A stretch of 64,000 nucleotides of DNA from Aminipila butyrica (lineage in GTDB: Bacteria; Bacillota; Clostridia; Peptostreptococcales; Anaerovoracaceae). Of this stretch, positions 23,939 to 32,420 are shown piece after piece. The notes beneath the pieces were generated by a model. That model saw only the letters and a list, made by a program, of their open reading frames with translations, had not been told where the DNA came from and did not search any database. Within the stretch, counting starts at the first letter, position 1; the number at the start of each line of letters is the position of its first letter. A program made the translations under genes and the position numbers. The stretch covers positions 2,790,001-2,854,000 of the forward strand of contig NZ_CP048649.1 in the NCBI RefSeq assembly GCF_010669305.1, in the 5' to 3' direction.

Positions 23939-25429
23939 TTAGTTGCTCCCCTTCATGGCTGCTACAATCTGATCTACTAAATCAATTAGAGTGGTCTGAT
24001 TCATGCCTTCTTCTACAGAGGCAGTGCATCCGCCGGATAAGTTGTAGTTGAATGTTGGATCAGCAGAAGCTAACGTTGTGCAATCCCTTAATCCATATGC
24101 AACTCTCTTGATGTTGATTAAGTGCATTGGGGTTACGTTTTCGGATACTGAGCTTCCGCCCCATGTCCCGCATCCTAGAGTGAAAGATGGCATTAAGCCT
24201 GTGCTTGCGCCTACTCCACCCATTGCACTTCCTGTGTTTACAAGAATTCTGGAGGCTGGCTTTGCTGCAAACTTCATGACCATTTCTCTGTCTTCTGTAT
24301 GAAGGCTCATAGTATGTCCGATACCGTTTTGCAATAATTTAATACTTAACTCACATGCTTCATGCCAATCTTTTACTGTATAGAATCCCAAGACGGTGGT
24401 TAACTTTTCGAAGGATAACGGATATCCGTCACCTACGCCACCCTGTTCTCCGACCAGTACTTTTGTTCCTTCCGGAACACTGAATCCTGCTGCCTCAGCA
24501 ATTACGACTGCCGCTCTTCCGACAAACTTTGCATTCATGTTGTGGCCATTCTTAAATAATAGCTTGCAAACCTTTGCCGTTTCTTCAGCTGTCATGAAAT
24601 ATCCGCCCTGCTTTCTCAGCTCTGCGATTACTTCATCTCTATTCCCTTCTTCACAGATAATTGACTGTTCGGATGCACAGATTGTGCCATTGTCAAAGGT
24701 TTTACTTGCAATGATATTTTGGATAGCCTGATGAATATTTGCAGTCTTTTCGATATATGCAGGAGAGTTTCCAGCTCCTACGCCTAGTGCCGGCTTACCT
24801 GCACTGTAGGCTGCTTTTACCATTCCTGGCCCGCCAGTTGCAATAATTATTGCGACTTCTTTGCTCTTCATCAGTTCATTTGTTGCCCCCACTGTCGGCA
24901 TGGAGATGCATCCGATGATATTTTCAGGTGCTCCTGCCGCTACTGCTGCGTCAGCCATACATTGTACAGCCTTCTGTGTGCATTTTGCTGCGGAAGGATG
25001 TGGGGAAAATACAATTGCATTTCTTGACTTAATCGCAATTATTGCCTTAAAGATAGCAGTTGAAGTTGGGTTTGTGGATGGAACAATTCCCATTACTAGG
25101 CCCACCGGTTCCGCAATTTCAATTACTTTCTGAGCTACATCTTCTTGAATCACACCAATCGTTTTCATGTTCTTAATAGCATCATATAGAATAACGGAAG
25201 CCATATGGTTTTTGTATGTCTTATCTTCTACTTTACCAAAACCTGTTTCCTCTACTGCCATCTGTGCCAAACAAACCGCATTTTCTTGTGCTGCCTTTAC
25301 CATATTGCGCAGAATTCTATCGATCTGCTCTTCGGTGTATGTGGCTATTTTTTCTGTCGCAATCTTTCCAAGGCGTGCAAGATCTCTTACTTCTTGTATG
25401 GAACGTAAATCATAATCAAAGTTTTCCAC
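23939..25429 (-). CDS. CoA-acylating aldehyde dehydrogenase of the microcompartment (PduP/EutE type)
   Basis: 496 residues. It oxidises an aldehyde to acyl-CoA with NAD, expected here for propionaldehyde or 3-hydroxypropionaldehyde made by the diol dehydratase. The catalytic Cys is C251 in DNGTICASEQ, with GVVP-like GIVPSTNPTSTAIFK and ATGGPGMVKAAYSAGKPALGVGAGN for CoA/NAD binding. The C-terminal tail after SVEEGMNQ (LIDLVDQIVAAMKGSN) is an amphipathic helix that may be the encapsulation peptide. The start is GTG at 25429, after AAAGGAGGAATCATAAG. Confidence 0.94.
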   Translation of the reverse strand: MENFDYDLRSIQEVRDLARLGKIATEKIATYTEEQIDRILRNMVKAAQENAVCLAQMAVEETGFGKVEDKTYKNHMASVILYDAIKNMKTIGVIQEDVAQKVIEIAEPVGLVMGIVPSTNPTSTAIFKAIIAIKSRNAIVFSPHPSAAKCTQKAVQCMADAAVAAGAPENIIGCISMPTVGATNELMKSKEVAIIIATGGPGMVKAAYSAGKPALGVGAGNSPAYIEKTANIHQAIQNIIASKTFDNGTICASEQSIICEEGNRDEVIAELRKQGGYFMTAEETAKVCKLLFKNGHNMNAKFVGRAAVVIAEAAGFSVPEGTKVLVGEQGGVGDGYPLSFEKLTTVLGFYTVKDWHEACELSIKLLQNGIGHTMSLHTEDREMVMKFAAKPASRILVNTGSAMGGVGASTGLMPSFTLGCGTWGGSSVSENVTPMHLINIKRVAYGLRDCTTLASADPTFNYNLSGGCTASVEEGMNQTTLIDLVDQIVAAMKGSN

Positions 25430-25474
25430 CTTATGATTCCTCCTTTCTCTTTTTAAGAACTATAGCCTGTGTTG

Positions 25475-26098
25475 TTATGAATGAATCTGATAGTATTTCT
25501 TGAATTCATCCATCAGTAAATTTTTATCTGCATTCGAAATTGCTCTGCCGGTAATGCCGAAATCACTGTATTCTCTTGCTAAAGTTCTTAACTTCGTCAC
25601 TTTCAAGTTTTTCAATACGTTTAAGACCTGATTCAGTTCACCATTCTCCGCAAAATAATCGAGGGCCTCTTTCTGAACATCTTCTGCACTAGGCACTTCC
25701 GATTGTTCTGTTTCTATTTCTTCATTCAATACATCCTGAGCGCTTATTTCTTCAATTATTTCTGCGGTCGCACGGTCTTCCCCGTCTACTGCTATCCAGT
25801 CTGCATCGGCTCTGTCTGCGGGAACTTCTGATTCTCTGGCAATCATTTTAGATACTTCTTCGTGCGGCCTTGGAATCACATGTATCGAAATGACCTTTCC
25901 CACTCTCGCTGCTGCAGCTGCCCCCGCATCGGTGGCAGCTTTTACGGCACCCACATCGCCTTCAACTATAATGGTCACCAAACCGCCCTTTACAAAAACC
26001 CGGTCCACTAAACCAACATTTGCTGCCTTGAGCATCGCATCCGCCGCTTCAATTGCGGCTATCAGTCCTTTGGTTTCAATAAATCCAACTGCCTGCAT
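25475..26098 (-). CDS. BMC-H shell protein with acidic linker and C-terminal SAP/Rho-N-like tail
   Basis: 207 residues. Residues 1-90 are a standard BMC-H domain (AVGFIETKGLIAAIEAADAML..., HVIPRPHEEVS). A Glu/Asp-rich linker follows (about 91-150), then a small helical domain (LNVLKNLKVTKLRTLAREYS, ITGRAISNADKNLLMDEFKKYY). That tail resembles the short SAP/Rho-N-type modules seen at the end of some BMC-H proteins. It might bind cargo, a scaffold or nucleic acid; its role here is not known. AAGGAGAGG precedes the ATG. Confidence 0.88.
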   Translation of the reverse strand: MQAVGFIETKGLIAAIEAADAMLKAANVGLVDRVFVKGGLVTIIVEGDVGAVKAATDAGAAAAARVGKVISIHVIPRPHEEVSKMIARESEVPADRADADWIAVDGEDRATAEIIEEISAQDVLNEEIETEQSEVPSAEDVQKEALDYFAENGELNQVLNVLKNLKVTKLRTLAREYSDFGITGRAISNADKNLLMDEFKKYYQIHS

Positions 26099-26114
26099 TC
26101 AGCCACCTCTCCTT

Positions 26115-26381
26115 CTATTCAAAGCCACAGTCTTCGTCGATGATTCCTATGACTACCGCATCTACCGGTATGGTATCATCGCCTAACATTCTTCGAGCCG
26201 ATGAGCCCTGAGTGATCATTACTCTATCACCAATCCCCGCACTGATAATATCTACTACAATAATCCGCTGACCGTCACTGCTTCCGCCGCCGATTAATTC
26301 GGCCTGCATAAACTTCAGTCCATTTAGCGAATCCGCTTTCCTCGTTGCCCAAATATTATCAATCAGTCTTCCTGTTAACAT
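26115..26381 (-). CDS. BMC-P pentameric vertex protein (EutN/CcmL type)
   Basis: 88 residues: MLTGRLIDNIWATRKADSLNGLKFM, then VVDIISAGIGDRVMITQGSSARRML and DAVVIGIID. This is the EutN/CcmL/PduN fold, whose pentamers cap the twelve shell vertices. I place the start at 26381, after AGAAGGAAAAATAT. The upstream frame overlaps the preceding BMC-H gene by more than needed. Even so, the two genes overlap by 23 bp. Confidence 0.94.
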   Translation of the reverse strand: MLTGRLIDNIWATRKADSLNGLKFMQAELIGGGSSDGQRIIVVDIISAGIGDRVMITQGSSARRMLGDDTIPVDAVVIGIIDEDCGFE

Positions 26382-26679
26382 ATATTTTTCCTTCTTCCAG
26401 TTTGCGCCTGATTTCCTGAATAGCTGATTCGACAGAAGCAGTATCGCCAAAGATGGCAATCATAATCATATTCTGCGGACAGCTTCCTCGAACGTCTTCC
26501 ACGGTGACGCCCACTGCCTTTTCAGCCATATCAGCAGCACAAATCATCTCAATCATTCTGCCCTGTACAAGACCCACAGCCCCTACGCCATTCATTGCCG
26601 CTGCAGCAGTTGCTTTCATGCGTTGTTTCAGAATGTCCAGCGTCCCTGCAGAAGGAGCTTTTATAATCCTAAACTCCAT
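26359..26679 (-). CDS. BMC-domain shell protein, divergent
   Basis: 106 residues with one BMC fold: an N-terminal strand EFRIIKAPSAGTLDILKQRM, then GAVGLVQGRMIEMICAADMAEKAVGV and MIMIAIFGDTASVESAIQEIRRKLEEG. The core pattern of BMC domains is visible but it is far from the PduA/EutM type, with a longer N-terminal part that may be a permuted segment. The start at 26679 follows AAAGGGTGTAAAG. It is a minor or specialised shell protein. Its overlap with the vertex gene suggests coupled translation. Confidence 0.82.
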   Translation of the reverse strand: MEFRIIKAPSAGTLDILKQRMKATAAAAMNGVGAVGLVQGRMIEMICAADMAEKAVGVTVEDVRGSCPQNMIMIAIFGDTASVESAIQEIRRKLEEGKIYVNRKTD

Positions 26680-26739
26680 CTTTACACCCTTTCTTAATCT
26701 GTTTAAACTGGCGAACCATATTATCACAAATAGCTACAG

Positions 26740-27441
26740 TTATCGCTTTCTCTGACATTCTTTTCCTCCAACAGCTACACAAATCACTTGGGACAGGCAG
26801 TTAATTACTTGATTCACTTGGGCAATGATTTCCTCACATCTCATGTGCTCCTTTTCATTGCCCTCATAAACTTCCATGACCATGGATTCCACTTCTCGAA
26901 TCGCACATCGCAGCTGATGTAATTTTAAAATTTCTTTGCCTTTATCAAGCTGCATGTGTATTTCTGTTATATCAAAGCAATCCCCCATATCCTGATGGCA
27001 GTTATCAACATCAATACCACTGCACGCCTTGAAAAAAATCTTCTCCTTTTTTTCTTTTGATTGGATTTCCTGCCGGATGGTTGAAAATTGCTTGCCTAGT
27101 TTTAAGATATCCTGTGCTAGAAAAAGATCCAGTGCGATGGATTCTTTGCTGATTAATAGAAAAAGACTCTCGATTAGTTTCAATCGGTTTATCAATTTCT
27201 TCATTTTCCAGTGGTCTCTCTCCATCGGTTTCCCAGTATCGTTTATCTGAATCGGGGCCTCTTGGTTTTGAACAGCAACGGTTTTATCAGCTGGAATATC
27301 TACTCTATATAGGTTCATTCCTCGATCGGTTAAAAACTGTCTCGCTCCGGGAGTTAGCCTTGTTTCCGGCAGTAATTCATAGGTGGTAAAAGGTTCTTTT
27401 CTGTATATATCCCGTAATTCTTCTTCGGTAATAAACTTCAT
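26740..27441 (-). CDS. EutT-like protein lacking the cobalamin adenosyltransferase cysteine motif
   Basis: 233 residues. The first 45 (MKFITEEELRDIYRKE..., LTPGARQFLTDRGMNLY) match the N-terminus of EutT-type cobalamin adenosyltransferases. The later helical part (NRLKLIESLFLLISKE..., LHQLRCAIREVESMVMEVY) resembles the helical bundle. The CC...C metal motif and the nucleotide segment (DPR.GFR) of E. coli EutT are not present. Other Cys occur (CSGIDVDNCHQDMGDC). The diol dehydratase here needs no B12, so an adenosyltransferase would have no obvious use. A structural or regulatory role is more likely. AAGGGGGAAAAA precedes the ATG. Confidence 0.7.
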   Translation of the reverse strand: MKFITEEELRDIYRKEPFTTYELLPETRLTPGARQFLTDRGMNLYRVDIPADKTVAVQNQEAPIQINDTGKPMERDHWKMKKLINRLKLIESLFLLISKESIALDLFLAQDILKLGKQFSTIRQEIQSKEKKEKIFFKACSGIDVDNCHQDMGDCFDITEIHMQLDKGKEILKLHQLRCAIREVESMVMEVYEGNEKEHMRCEEIIAQVNQVINCLSQVICVAVGGKECQRKR

Positions 27442-27451
27442 TTTTTCCCCC

Positions 27452-27898
27452 TTACTCATCGTGATTTTCAAATAGATATTTTTCCAAGGCTTCAAGACCG
27501 AGGCCCCTTGGAATACTTACTTTAAAGTAAGGTTCCAGGACTCCCATCCGCTTCAACTGTTTGATACAAACCTCTTCATTATCTGGTTTCAAATCACATT
27601 TACTGATAATTCCCACCACCGGACAATGAAAGATCTTGGCAAATCCAGGAGAATAAACTTCAATTGGTCTTGACTGATCCACTAAGATCAGTACATGGGA
27701 GGCATCTTGTGCTGCGGCAATAATATGCTTGTACATCCAGGCATTTTCAATATAGGATGCCGGTACATCTATCGTCTTAGCACCATACATCAGATCCGGC
27801 GTTTTTCGAAGCGAACCGTTATTGTTATTAAATGTATTTACTAGGGTCGTCTTTCCACAATTGGTGGGACCCACCACCATTACTCGTTTTCGTCTCAT
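27452..27898 (-). CDS. PduV/EutP family small GTPase
   Basis: 148 residues. It has a P-loop GPTNCGKTT (about 10-18) and a Ras-like core with LVDQSRPIEVYSPGFAKIF. The NKxD position reads SKCD (IISKCDL). PduV/EutP proteins are small P-loop proteins attached to microcompartments, possibly for positioning in the cell. The start overlaps the stop of the EutS-type gene upstream by 4 bp. The protein is short for a GTPase but normal for this family. Confidence 0.9.
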   Translation of the reverse strand: MRRKRVMVVGPTNCGKTTLVNTFNNNNGSLRKTPDLMYGAKTIDVPASYIENAWMYKHIIAAAQDASHVLILVDQSRPIEVYSPGFAKIFHCPVVGIISKCDLKPDNEEVCIKQLKRMGVLEPYFKVSIPRGLGLEALEKYLFENHDE

Positions 27899-28248
27899 GT
27901 TCGCGTAATGGGTGCCGTCATAAAGGCCAACATATTTTTCAACGTGTTCACGACAGCAACCAGTGCTGTTTCAACACTTTGAACATCTCCAACAATGACA
28001 ACAGATCCGGTAAACCGATCTAAAAATCCGATTTCAACCTGCGCAGTTTTAGTTGCAATATCTGCGGCTATAATGGCCGTCTCATATGGAGACAATGTCA
28101 ATATACCAATCGCACCTTTATCGTCAATTCCCAAACGTTCATAAATGTCAGGCGTAGGAGAGGCAATTACATGGGCAATCGTGACTTGTTTGCCAGGCAC
28201 CGACTCTTCGATAACACGCTGTATTCCATTTGTAACAATTTCTCCCAT
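27895..28248 (-). CDS. EutS/PduU-type circularly permuted BMC-H shell protein
   Basis: 117 residues: an N-terminal segment IQRVIEESVPGKQVTIAHVIASP (which forms the beta barrel on the hexamer face in this family), then GAIGILTLSPYETAIIAADIATKTAQVEIGFLDRFTGSVVIVGDV and VETALVAVV. This is the permuted EutS/PduU/CutR class. AAAGGGACATCTAC precedes the ATG. The neighbouring PduV-type gene is consistent with the known PduU-PduV pairing. Confidence 0.94.
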   Translation of the reverse strand: MGEIVTNGIQRVIEESVPGKQVTIAHVIASPTPDIYERLGIDDKGAIGILTLSPYETAIIAADIATKTAQVEIGFLDRFTGSVVIVGDVQSVETALVAVVNTLKNMLAFMTAPITRT

Positions 28249-28273
28249 GTAGATGTCCCTTTCTATTCCTTCA

Positions 28274-29065
28274 TCAGCCGCCGATTTGACAAGGCAATCC
28301 GGTTTTCTTGACGACTTCCAGCAGTTTACTCATGTCTTCCTGTGATAGGGGCTCGATGGAATTGAACTCATAATCTCGTTCCAATCCCTGATATTTGCTC
28401 TCTCCAAGTCTATGATAAGGCAGTAAGTGAATTTCCTTTACACCTTTCAAGTTTGCTACATAACAGCTAATGGCCTCTATTTCCTCTGCTGTATGATTAA
28501 ACGTAGGGATTACCGGAATTCGGGCAATAAGCGGAATATTTTTATCACTTAGCTTCGCCAAGTTGGATAAAATCAAGCTGTTAGATTGTCCTGTAAAAAT
28601 CCGGTGCTTCTCATCAGAAACATGCTTCACATCATATAAGATCAAGTTGACAAAAGGAATCAGGGGCTCAATTGTTTCAAAGCTTGCAAATCCACTTGTT
28701 TCTATTGCGGTATTAATGCCGGCCGTATTACAAGCTTCCAGAATAGCTTTGGCAAAGCCAGGCTGCGCCAGAACCTCTCCCCCAGACAAGGTAATGCCTC
28801 CCCCAGATCTCCTGTAATAGATGCTGTCCTTTTTCACCTCGCTCATGATCTCCGCTACTGAAACCGTCTTGCCTACGATTTTAGGCTCGCCTGCTTCCAC
28901 AATAGGCTGGCAATCCATATCCTGTGTTTCTGGATTGCAGCACCATTTGCATTTAAGCGGGCATCCTTTTAGAAAGACAAGGGTCCTTATCCCTGGTCCA
29001 TCATGAACGGAGAATCGTTGTATCTCGGTGATGATTCCTTTTGTATTGTAAACTGCTTGATTCAT
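28274..29065 (-). CDS. Glycyl-radical enzyme activase (radical SAM)
   Basis: 263 residues. It should generate the glycyl radical on the adjacent dehydratase. The motif is C35-PLK-C39-KW-C42, followed by GGGITLSGGE for SAM binding and a TIM-barrel half to the end. Many activases of diol dehydratase or choline lyase carry an inserted two-cluster ferredoxin domain of about 60 residues after the motif. Here the insert (NPETQDMDCQPIVEAGEPKI...) is short and has no second Cys set, as in PFL activase. The ATG is coupled to the stop of the glycyl-radical gene (TTTTAATGA). Confidence 0.93.
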   Translation of the reverse strand: MNQAVYNTKGIITEIQRFSVHDGPGIRTLVFLKGCPLKCKWCCNPETQDMDCQPIVEAGEPKIVGKTVSVAEIMSEVKKDSIYYRRSGGGITLSGGEVLAQPGFAKAILEACNTAGINTAIETSGFASFETIEPLIPFVNLILYDVKHVSDEKHRIFTGQSNSLILSNLAKLSDKNIPLIARIPVIPTFNHTAEEIEAISCYVANLKGVKEIHLLPYHRLGESKYQGLERDYEFNSIEPLSQEDMSKLLEVVKKTGLPCQIGG

Positions 29066-31614
29066 TAAAACACCTGCTCTGTTCTCGCAATAATATCATC
29101 CTGTAACGTTTTATCCAACGCTACGAAGTGAGCACTATATCCAGCAACTCGTACAACTAAGTTTTTATAAGCATCTGGATTTTTCTGTGCTTCCAGCAAA
29201 GTCTCTCTGCCAACCACATTATACTGAACATGCATGCCCTTCTGGTCAAAGAATCCTCTTACCAGTGCGGAGAGTTTTTCAAGACCTGCCTGTCCACTTA
29301 ATGCAGAAGGATGAAATTTTTGATTAAATAATGTACCATTTGAAGCACTGGCGTGGTCTAGCATGGCTACAGAATTTGCAGCGGCAGTCGGCCCGTTTAT
29401 ATCTCTTCCCGAAATTGGAGATACGCCATCGGCCAATGGCTCACCAGACTTTCTTCCATCTGGAGTTGCGCCAGTTTGAGAACCCATCGGAACATTTGCA
29501 GACACCGGATATAGACCTGGCTGGAAAGAACCATTTCTCGGATTCTTATGCTTTTCTACTTCCTTGCAATACACTAAAGCAACTTCTTTTGCCATTAAGT
29601 CTACCGAATTAATGTCATTGCCAAACTTTGGAACAGCATTAATATCGTTCATCAATCTAGTGCACTCTACATTTTCTCCAGCAGCATTTCCAACTTTAGA
29701 TAGGCCTTCCACTAAAGCAGTCAGCATGCTTGCCTGTTCCTGCGTAATCTTTTTGCCGCCTTCCGTTAACTTGCTTACTATATTTTCGATATCCGTTCTT
29801 GTAATGCTACCCATTGGGCTTGCTGTTACAGTTCCCATCCCTTCAAAGTTGCAGGCCATAGCTGCCTTTATCTGCTGAATGGTGTAAAGCTTCTTGTCGT
29901 ATACTAGTTCCTTTAATACTTCCATGGAATCGGCAACATTGGCTACACCAACACCCTGAGGACCTGTAAAGTTATAAATTGCGCCGCCTTCCTGTACCGA
30001 CTTGCCTCTTCCAATACAATCTTCTACCATGGAGGACAAGAAAGGTAATGGGGCTCTTTCACTGTGTGCCAAATCTACTGCATTGTCTGCATTGGCCAAT
30101 AGAGATACAAAGTATTCCATTTGTTCTTTATAAGCATCCATTAATTGATCAAAGGTGGTGAAGCTCGTTACATCTCCCGACTTAGGACCTAGCTGCAAGC
30201 CATTATCACAGCCATTGTTCAGCATGAGTTCCATTACTCTGGCCAAATTGAAGAATGCCGCATCATGCCACCCTTCGGTTTTACCGCCCTTCTGAGGTTC
30301 AACACAGCCAATAATACCATAATCTCTTGCATCCTCAAAAGTTAAGCCTCTGCTAACAAGAGCCGGGATAATCACTTCATCATTGTAATAAGCAGGCATA
30401 CCTAACCCAACTCTGCTTACTTCAGCAGCTTTCATCAGGAATTCATCCGGTGACTTATTCCAAACACGTATTGAAATGGACGGCTGCGGTAATTTAGTAT
30501 GCTCTGTGGCTTCTAAACAAGCAATGGATAATTCATTGGTTGCATCTAACCCCGTCTTATCCTGCCCACCAACAATTAGATTCTGGAACATTGGATATCC
30601 GCCAAATCCCTTTGTGGAACCTTCATCTCTAACTTTGTTAATATCATTAAACTTGACCCATAGACAATCAAGCAATTCCTGTGCACTTTCCTTGGTCAAT
30701 TTATTGCTTTTAATGTCCTCAATATAGTATGGGTACATGTATTGGTCAAATCGAAGAGGAGAAATGGAGTGACCATTGGATTCAATTTGAATAATCGCTT
30801 GTACAAACCAAAATGACTGAATGGCTTCATAAAAATCTTTTGCAGGCTCTGCCGGTACCCTTTTACAGTTCTGCGCAATTCTAAGAAGTTCCTGGCTTCT
30901 AATACCGCTTGTCTGTGCTGCCAGGCTCTCAGCTAGCTCAGCAAAACGCTGTGCAAAACGAATAGCTGCTTTTGCCGTAATAATAACAGCTTCTAAAAAA
31001 TTTCTTTTTTTAATGAAATCAGGACAGTTTCTATCCGCATTTTCCATCTCATCGGTTGCTTCTTTGATGATGCCATTGAATCCTACTTTCAGGACCTTTG
31101 CATAATCCACCCCGATATGACCTACTCCGTTAAAATAGTAATTTCCTACTGTAAACATATTGCGCTCAATAGCAGTTCGAGTTTCCGGATACATATATTG
31201 AGTTGCCAACTCATTGACTGTTTTACCATCCCAATAAGTAAAGGCTTCTCTCAGCTTGCTCTTTGACTCTTCACTAATCTCAAAAACATCACCTTTTCTA
31301 AGCCCCAATGTTTCAAATTCATCTAAAAGCCATTTATAAGAGTATTCAGGAAATGCTTGAGTTGAAAAGGGCGCTTTAGTTAAATTTCCTACAATCAATT
31401 CATTCTCTCTGATGACGATAGGAAGGTTATGCAGTACATGCTCCAACGCCTTTGCTTTCCTCAAAACAGTCGGTAGATTTTCTGTTGACCGATAGGATTC
31501 GGTAACTAGAGCTGCTCTTTCCCATTCAATCTGCGGCTTTCCTTTAAATAGTTCATCAATTAACCCCTGAATTCTCGGGCTTACACTTACATTTGATATA
31601 TCTAAAATTTTCAT
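29065..31614 (-). CDS. B12-independent glycerol/1,2-propanediol dehydratase (glycyl-radical enzyme)
   Basis: 849 residues, one glycyl-radical enzyme. The active-site thiyl Cys is C437 and the general base E439 (GIIGCVEP). The glycyl radical is G825 (RVAGYSAHF). Residues known in the Clostridium butyricum glycerol dehydratase have clear counterparts: H166 (NGVGHIG), H282 and S283 (SNGHSIS), D451 (EGWHDAAFF). The EGWHD loop argues against choline lyase, which has WTSTG there. So it dehydrates a vicinal diol to an aldehyde. The BMC setting and PocR regulator favour 1,2-propanediol, but glycerol is possible. No N-terminal encapsulation extension is apparent. GGGAGG precedes the ATG. Confidence 0.9.
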   Translation of the reverse strand: MKILDISNVSVSPRIQGLIDELFKGKPQIEWERAALVTESYRSTENLPTVLRKAKALEHVLHNLPIVIRENELIVGNLTKAPFSTQAFPEYSYKWLLDEFETLGLRKGDVFEISEESKSKLREAFTYWDGKTVNELATQYMYPETRTAIERNMFTVGNYYFNGVGHIGVDYAKVLKVGFNGIIKEATDEMENADRNCPDFIKKRNFLEAVIITAKAAIRFAQRFAELAESLAAQTSGIRSQELLRIAQNCKRVPAEPAKDFYEAIQSFWFVQAIIQIESNGHSISPLRFDQYMYPYYIEDIKSNKLTKESAQELLDCLWVKFNDINKVRDEGSTKGFGGYPMFQNLIVGGQDKTGLDATNELSIACLEATEHTKLPQPSISIRVWNKSPDEFLMKAAEVSRVGLGMPAYYNDEVIIPALVSRGLTFEDARDYGIIGCVEPQKGGKTEGWHDAAFFNLARVMELMLNNGCDNGLQLGPKSGDVTSFTTFDQLMDAYKEQMEYFVSLLANADNAVDLAHSERAPLPFLSSMVEDCIGRGKSVQEGGAIYNFTGPQGVGVANVADSMEVLKELVYDKKLYTIQQIKAAMACNFEGMGTVTASPMGSITRTDIENIVSKLTEGGKKITQEQASMLTALVEGLSKVGNAAGENVECTRLMNDINAVPKFGNDINSVDLMAKEVALVYCKEVEKHKNPRNGSFQPGLYPVSANVPMGSQTGATPDGRKSGEPLADGVSPISGRDINGPTAAANSVAMLDHASASNGTLFNQKFHPSALSGQAGLEKLSALVRGFFDQKGMHVQYNVVGRETLLEAQKNPDAYKNLVVRVAGYSAHFVALDKTLQDDIIARTEQVF

Positions 31615-31628
31615 AATTTACCTCCCAA

Positions 31629-32405
31629 TTAGATGAAACGTTTTCCGATAACGTTTTTGTAAAGAGCACCTGCTATTAACCCTCCGGCAATGGTGGCAAA
31701 TATAGGTATAATTAAACCGTAGTAATGCGATCCTAAAGCCTTATCTCCCCATCCACTCATTAAAAGAAATAACCTTGGTCCCAGATCTCTTGCCGGATTC
31801 ATGGCAAACCCCGTTAAAGGGCCTAATGCAATACCGGCGAAAGTAACACTTGCACCAATCATAATAGCTGGAATGCCTCCCGTAGGCGCCGCACTGTTAT
31901 TGGCATCTGTAGTCGCAAATATAACTAATACTAGAACAAAGGTTAAGAACATTTCGTTGATAAAGGCTGTAAACATACTTACAGATGCACCAGCCTGGGT
32001 AACAAAGATGCCCCCCGCACCCAAACCTTCCGTGGTTCCGCGAATGATACCATTTGCACTTTCAAACGATAAAATGTTTGCCCTGAACAGAAAATATACC
32101 AATGCTGCTGCAGTGATACCACCGACAATCTGTGCCACTATATACGGCACAACTTTTTTCTTATCAAATCCGCCAAATGCAGCTAATGCGATAGTGACCG
32201 CTGGATTTAGGTGAGCCCCGCTTATGCCGGCAACTATGTAAATGGCTAGAGAGATTGCAACTCCCCAACAGGCAGCCATCCAGGGATAATTAATATCGCT
32301 CAAGCCCAGAACTAAAACTGCTACGGAACCAATACCTATCACTAAAAAGAAAAATGTACCAAACCATTCCGCCAGGCATTGAGCCCCTAATGAATCCTTT
32401 TTCAT
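31629..32405 (-). CDS. MIP family aquaglyceroporin (PduF/GlpF type)
   Basis: 258 residues with six membrane helices and the two half-helix NPA motifs: AHLNPAVTIA and FAMNPARDLGPR. The D after the second NPAR fits the glycerol-conducting branch. It would let 1,2-propanediol or glycerol diffuse across the cell membrane to the microcompartment. It lies between the shell gene pduB-like and the dehydratase, 14 bp upstream of the latter. AAAGGAGGAGAGCTTAA precedes the ATG. Confidence 0.94.
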   Translation of the reverse strand: MKKDSLGAQCLAEWFGTFFFLVIGIGSVAVLVLGLSDINYPWMAACWGVAISLAIYIVAGISGAHLNPAVTIALAAFGGFDKKKVVPYIVAQIVGGITAAALVYFLFRANILSFESANGIIRGTTEGLGAGGIFVTQAGASVSMFTAFINEMFLTFVLVLVIFATTDANNSAAPTGGIPAIMIGASVTFAGIALGPLTGFAMNPARDLGPRLFLLMSGWGDKALGSHYYGLIIPIFATIAGGLIAGALYKNVIGKRFI

Positions 32406-32420
32406 TTAAGCTCTCCTCCT

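Noticed and set aside
29065..31614. Choline trimethylamine-lyase (CutC) as the identity of the glycyl-radical enzyme
   Set aside because: The choline-lyase loop WTSTG after the catalytic Cys is missing; EGWHD and the GHS segment match diol dehydratases.
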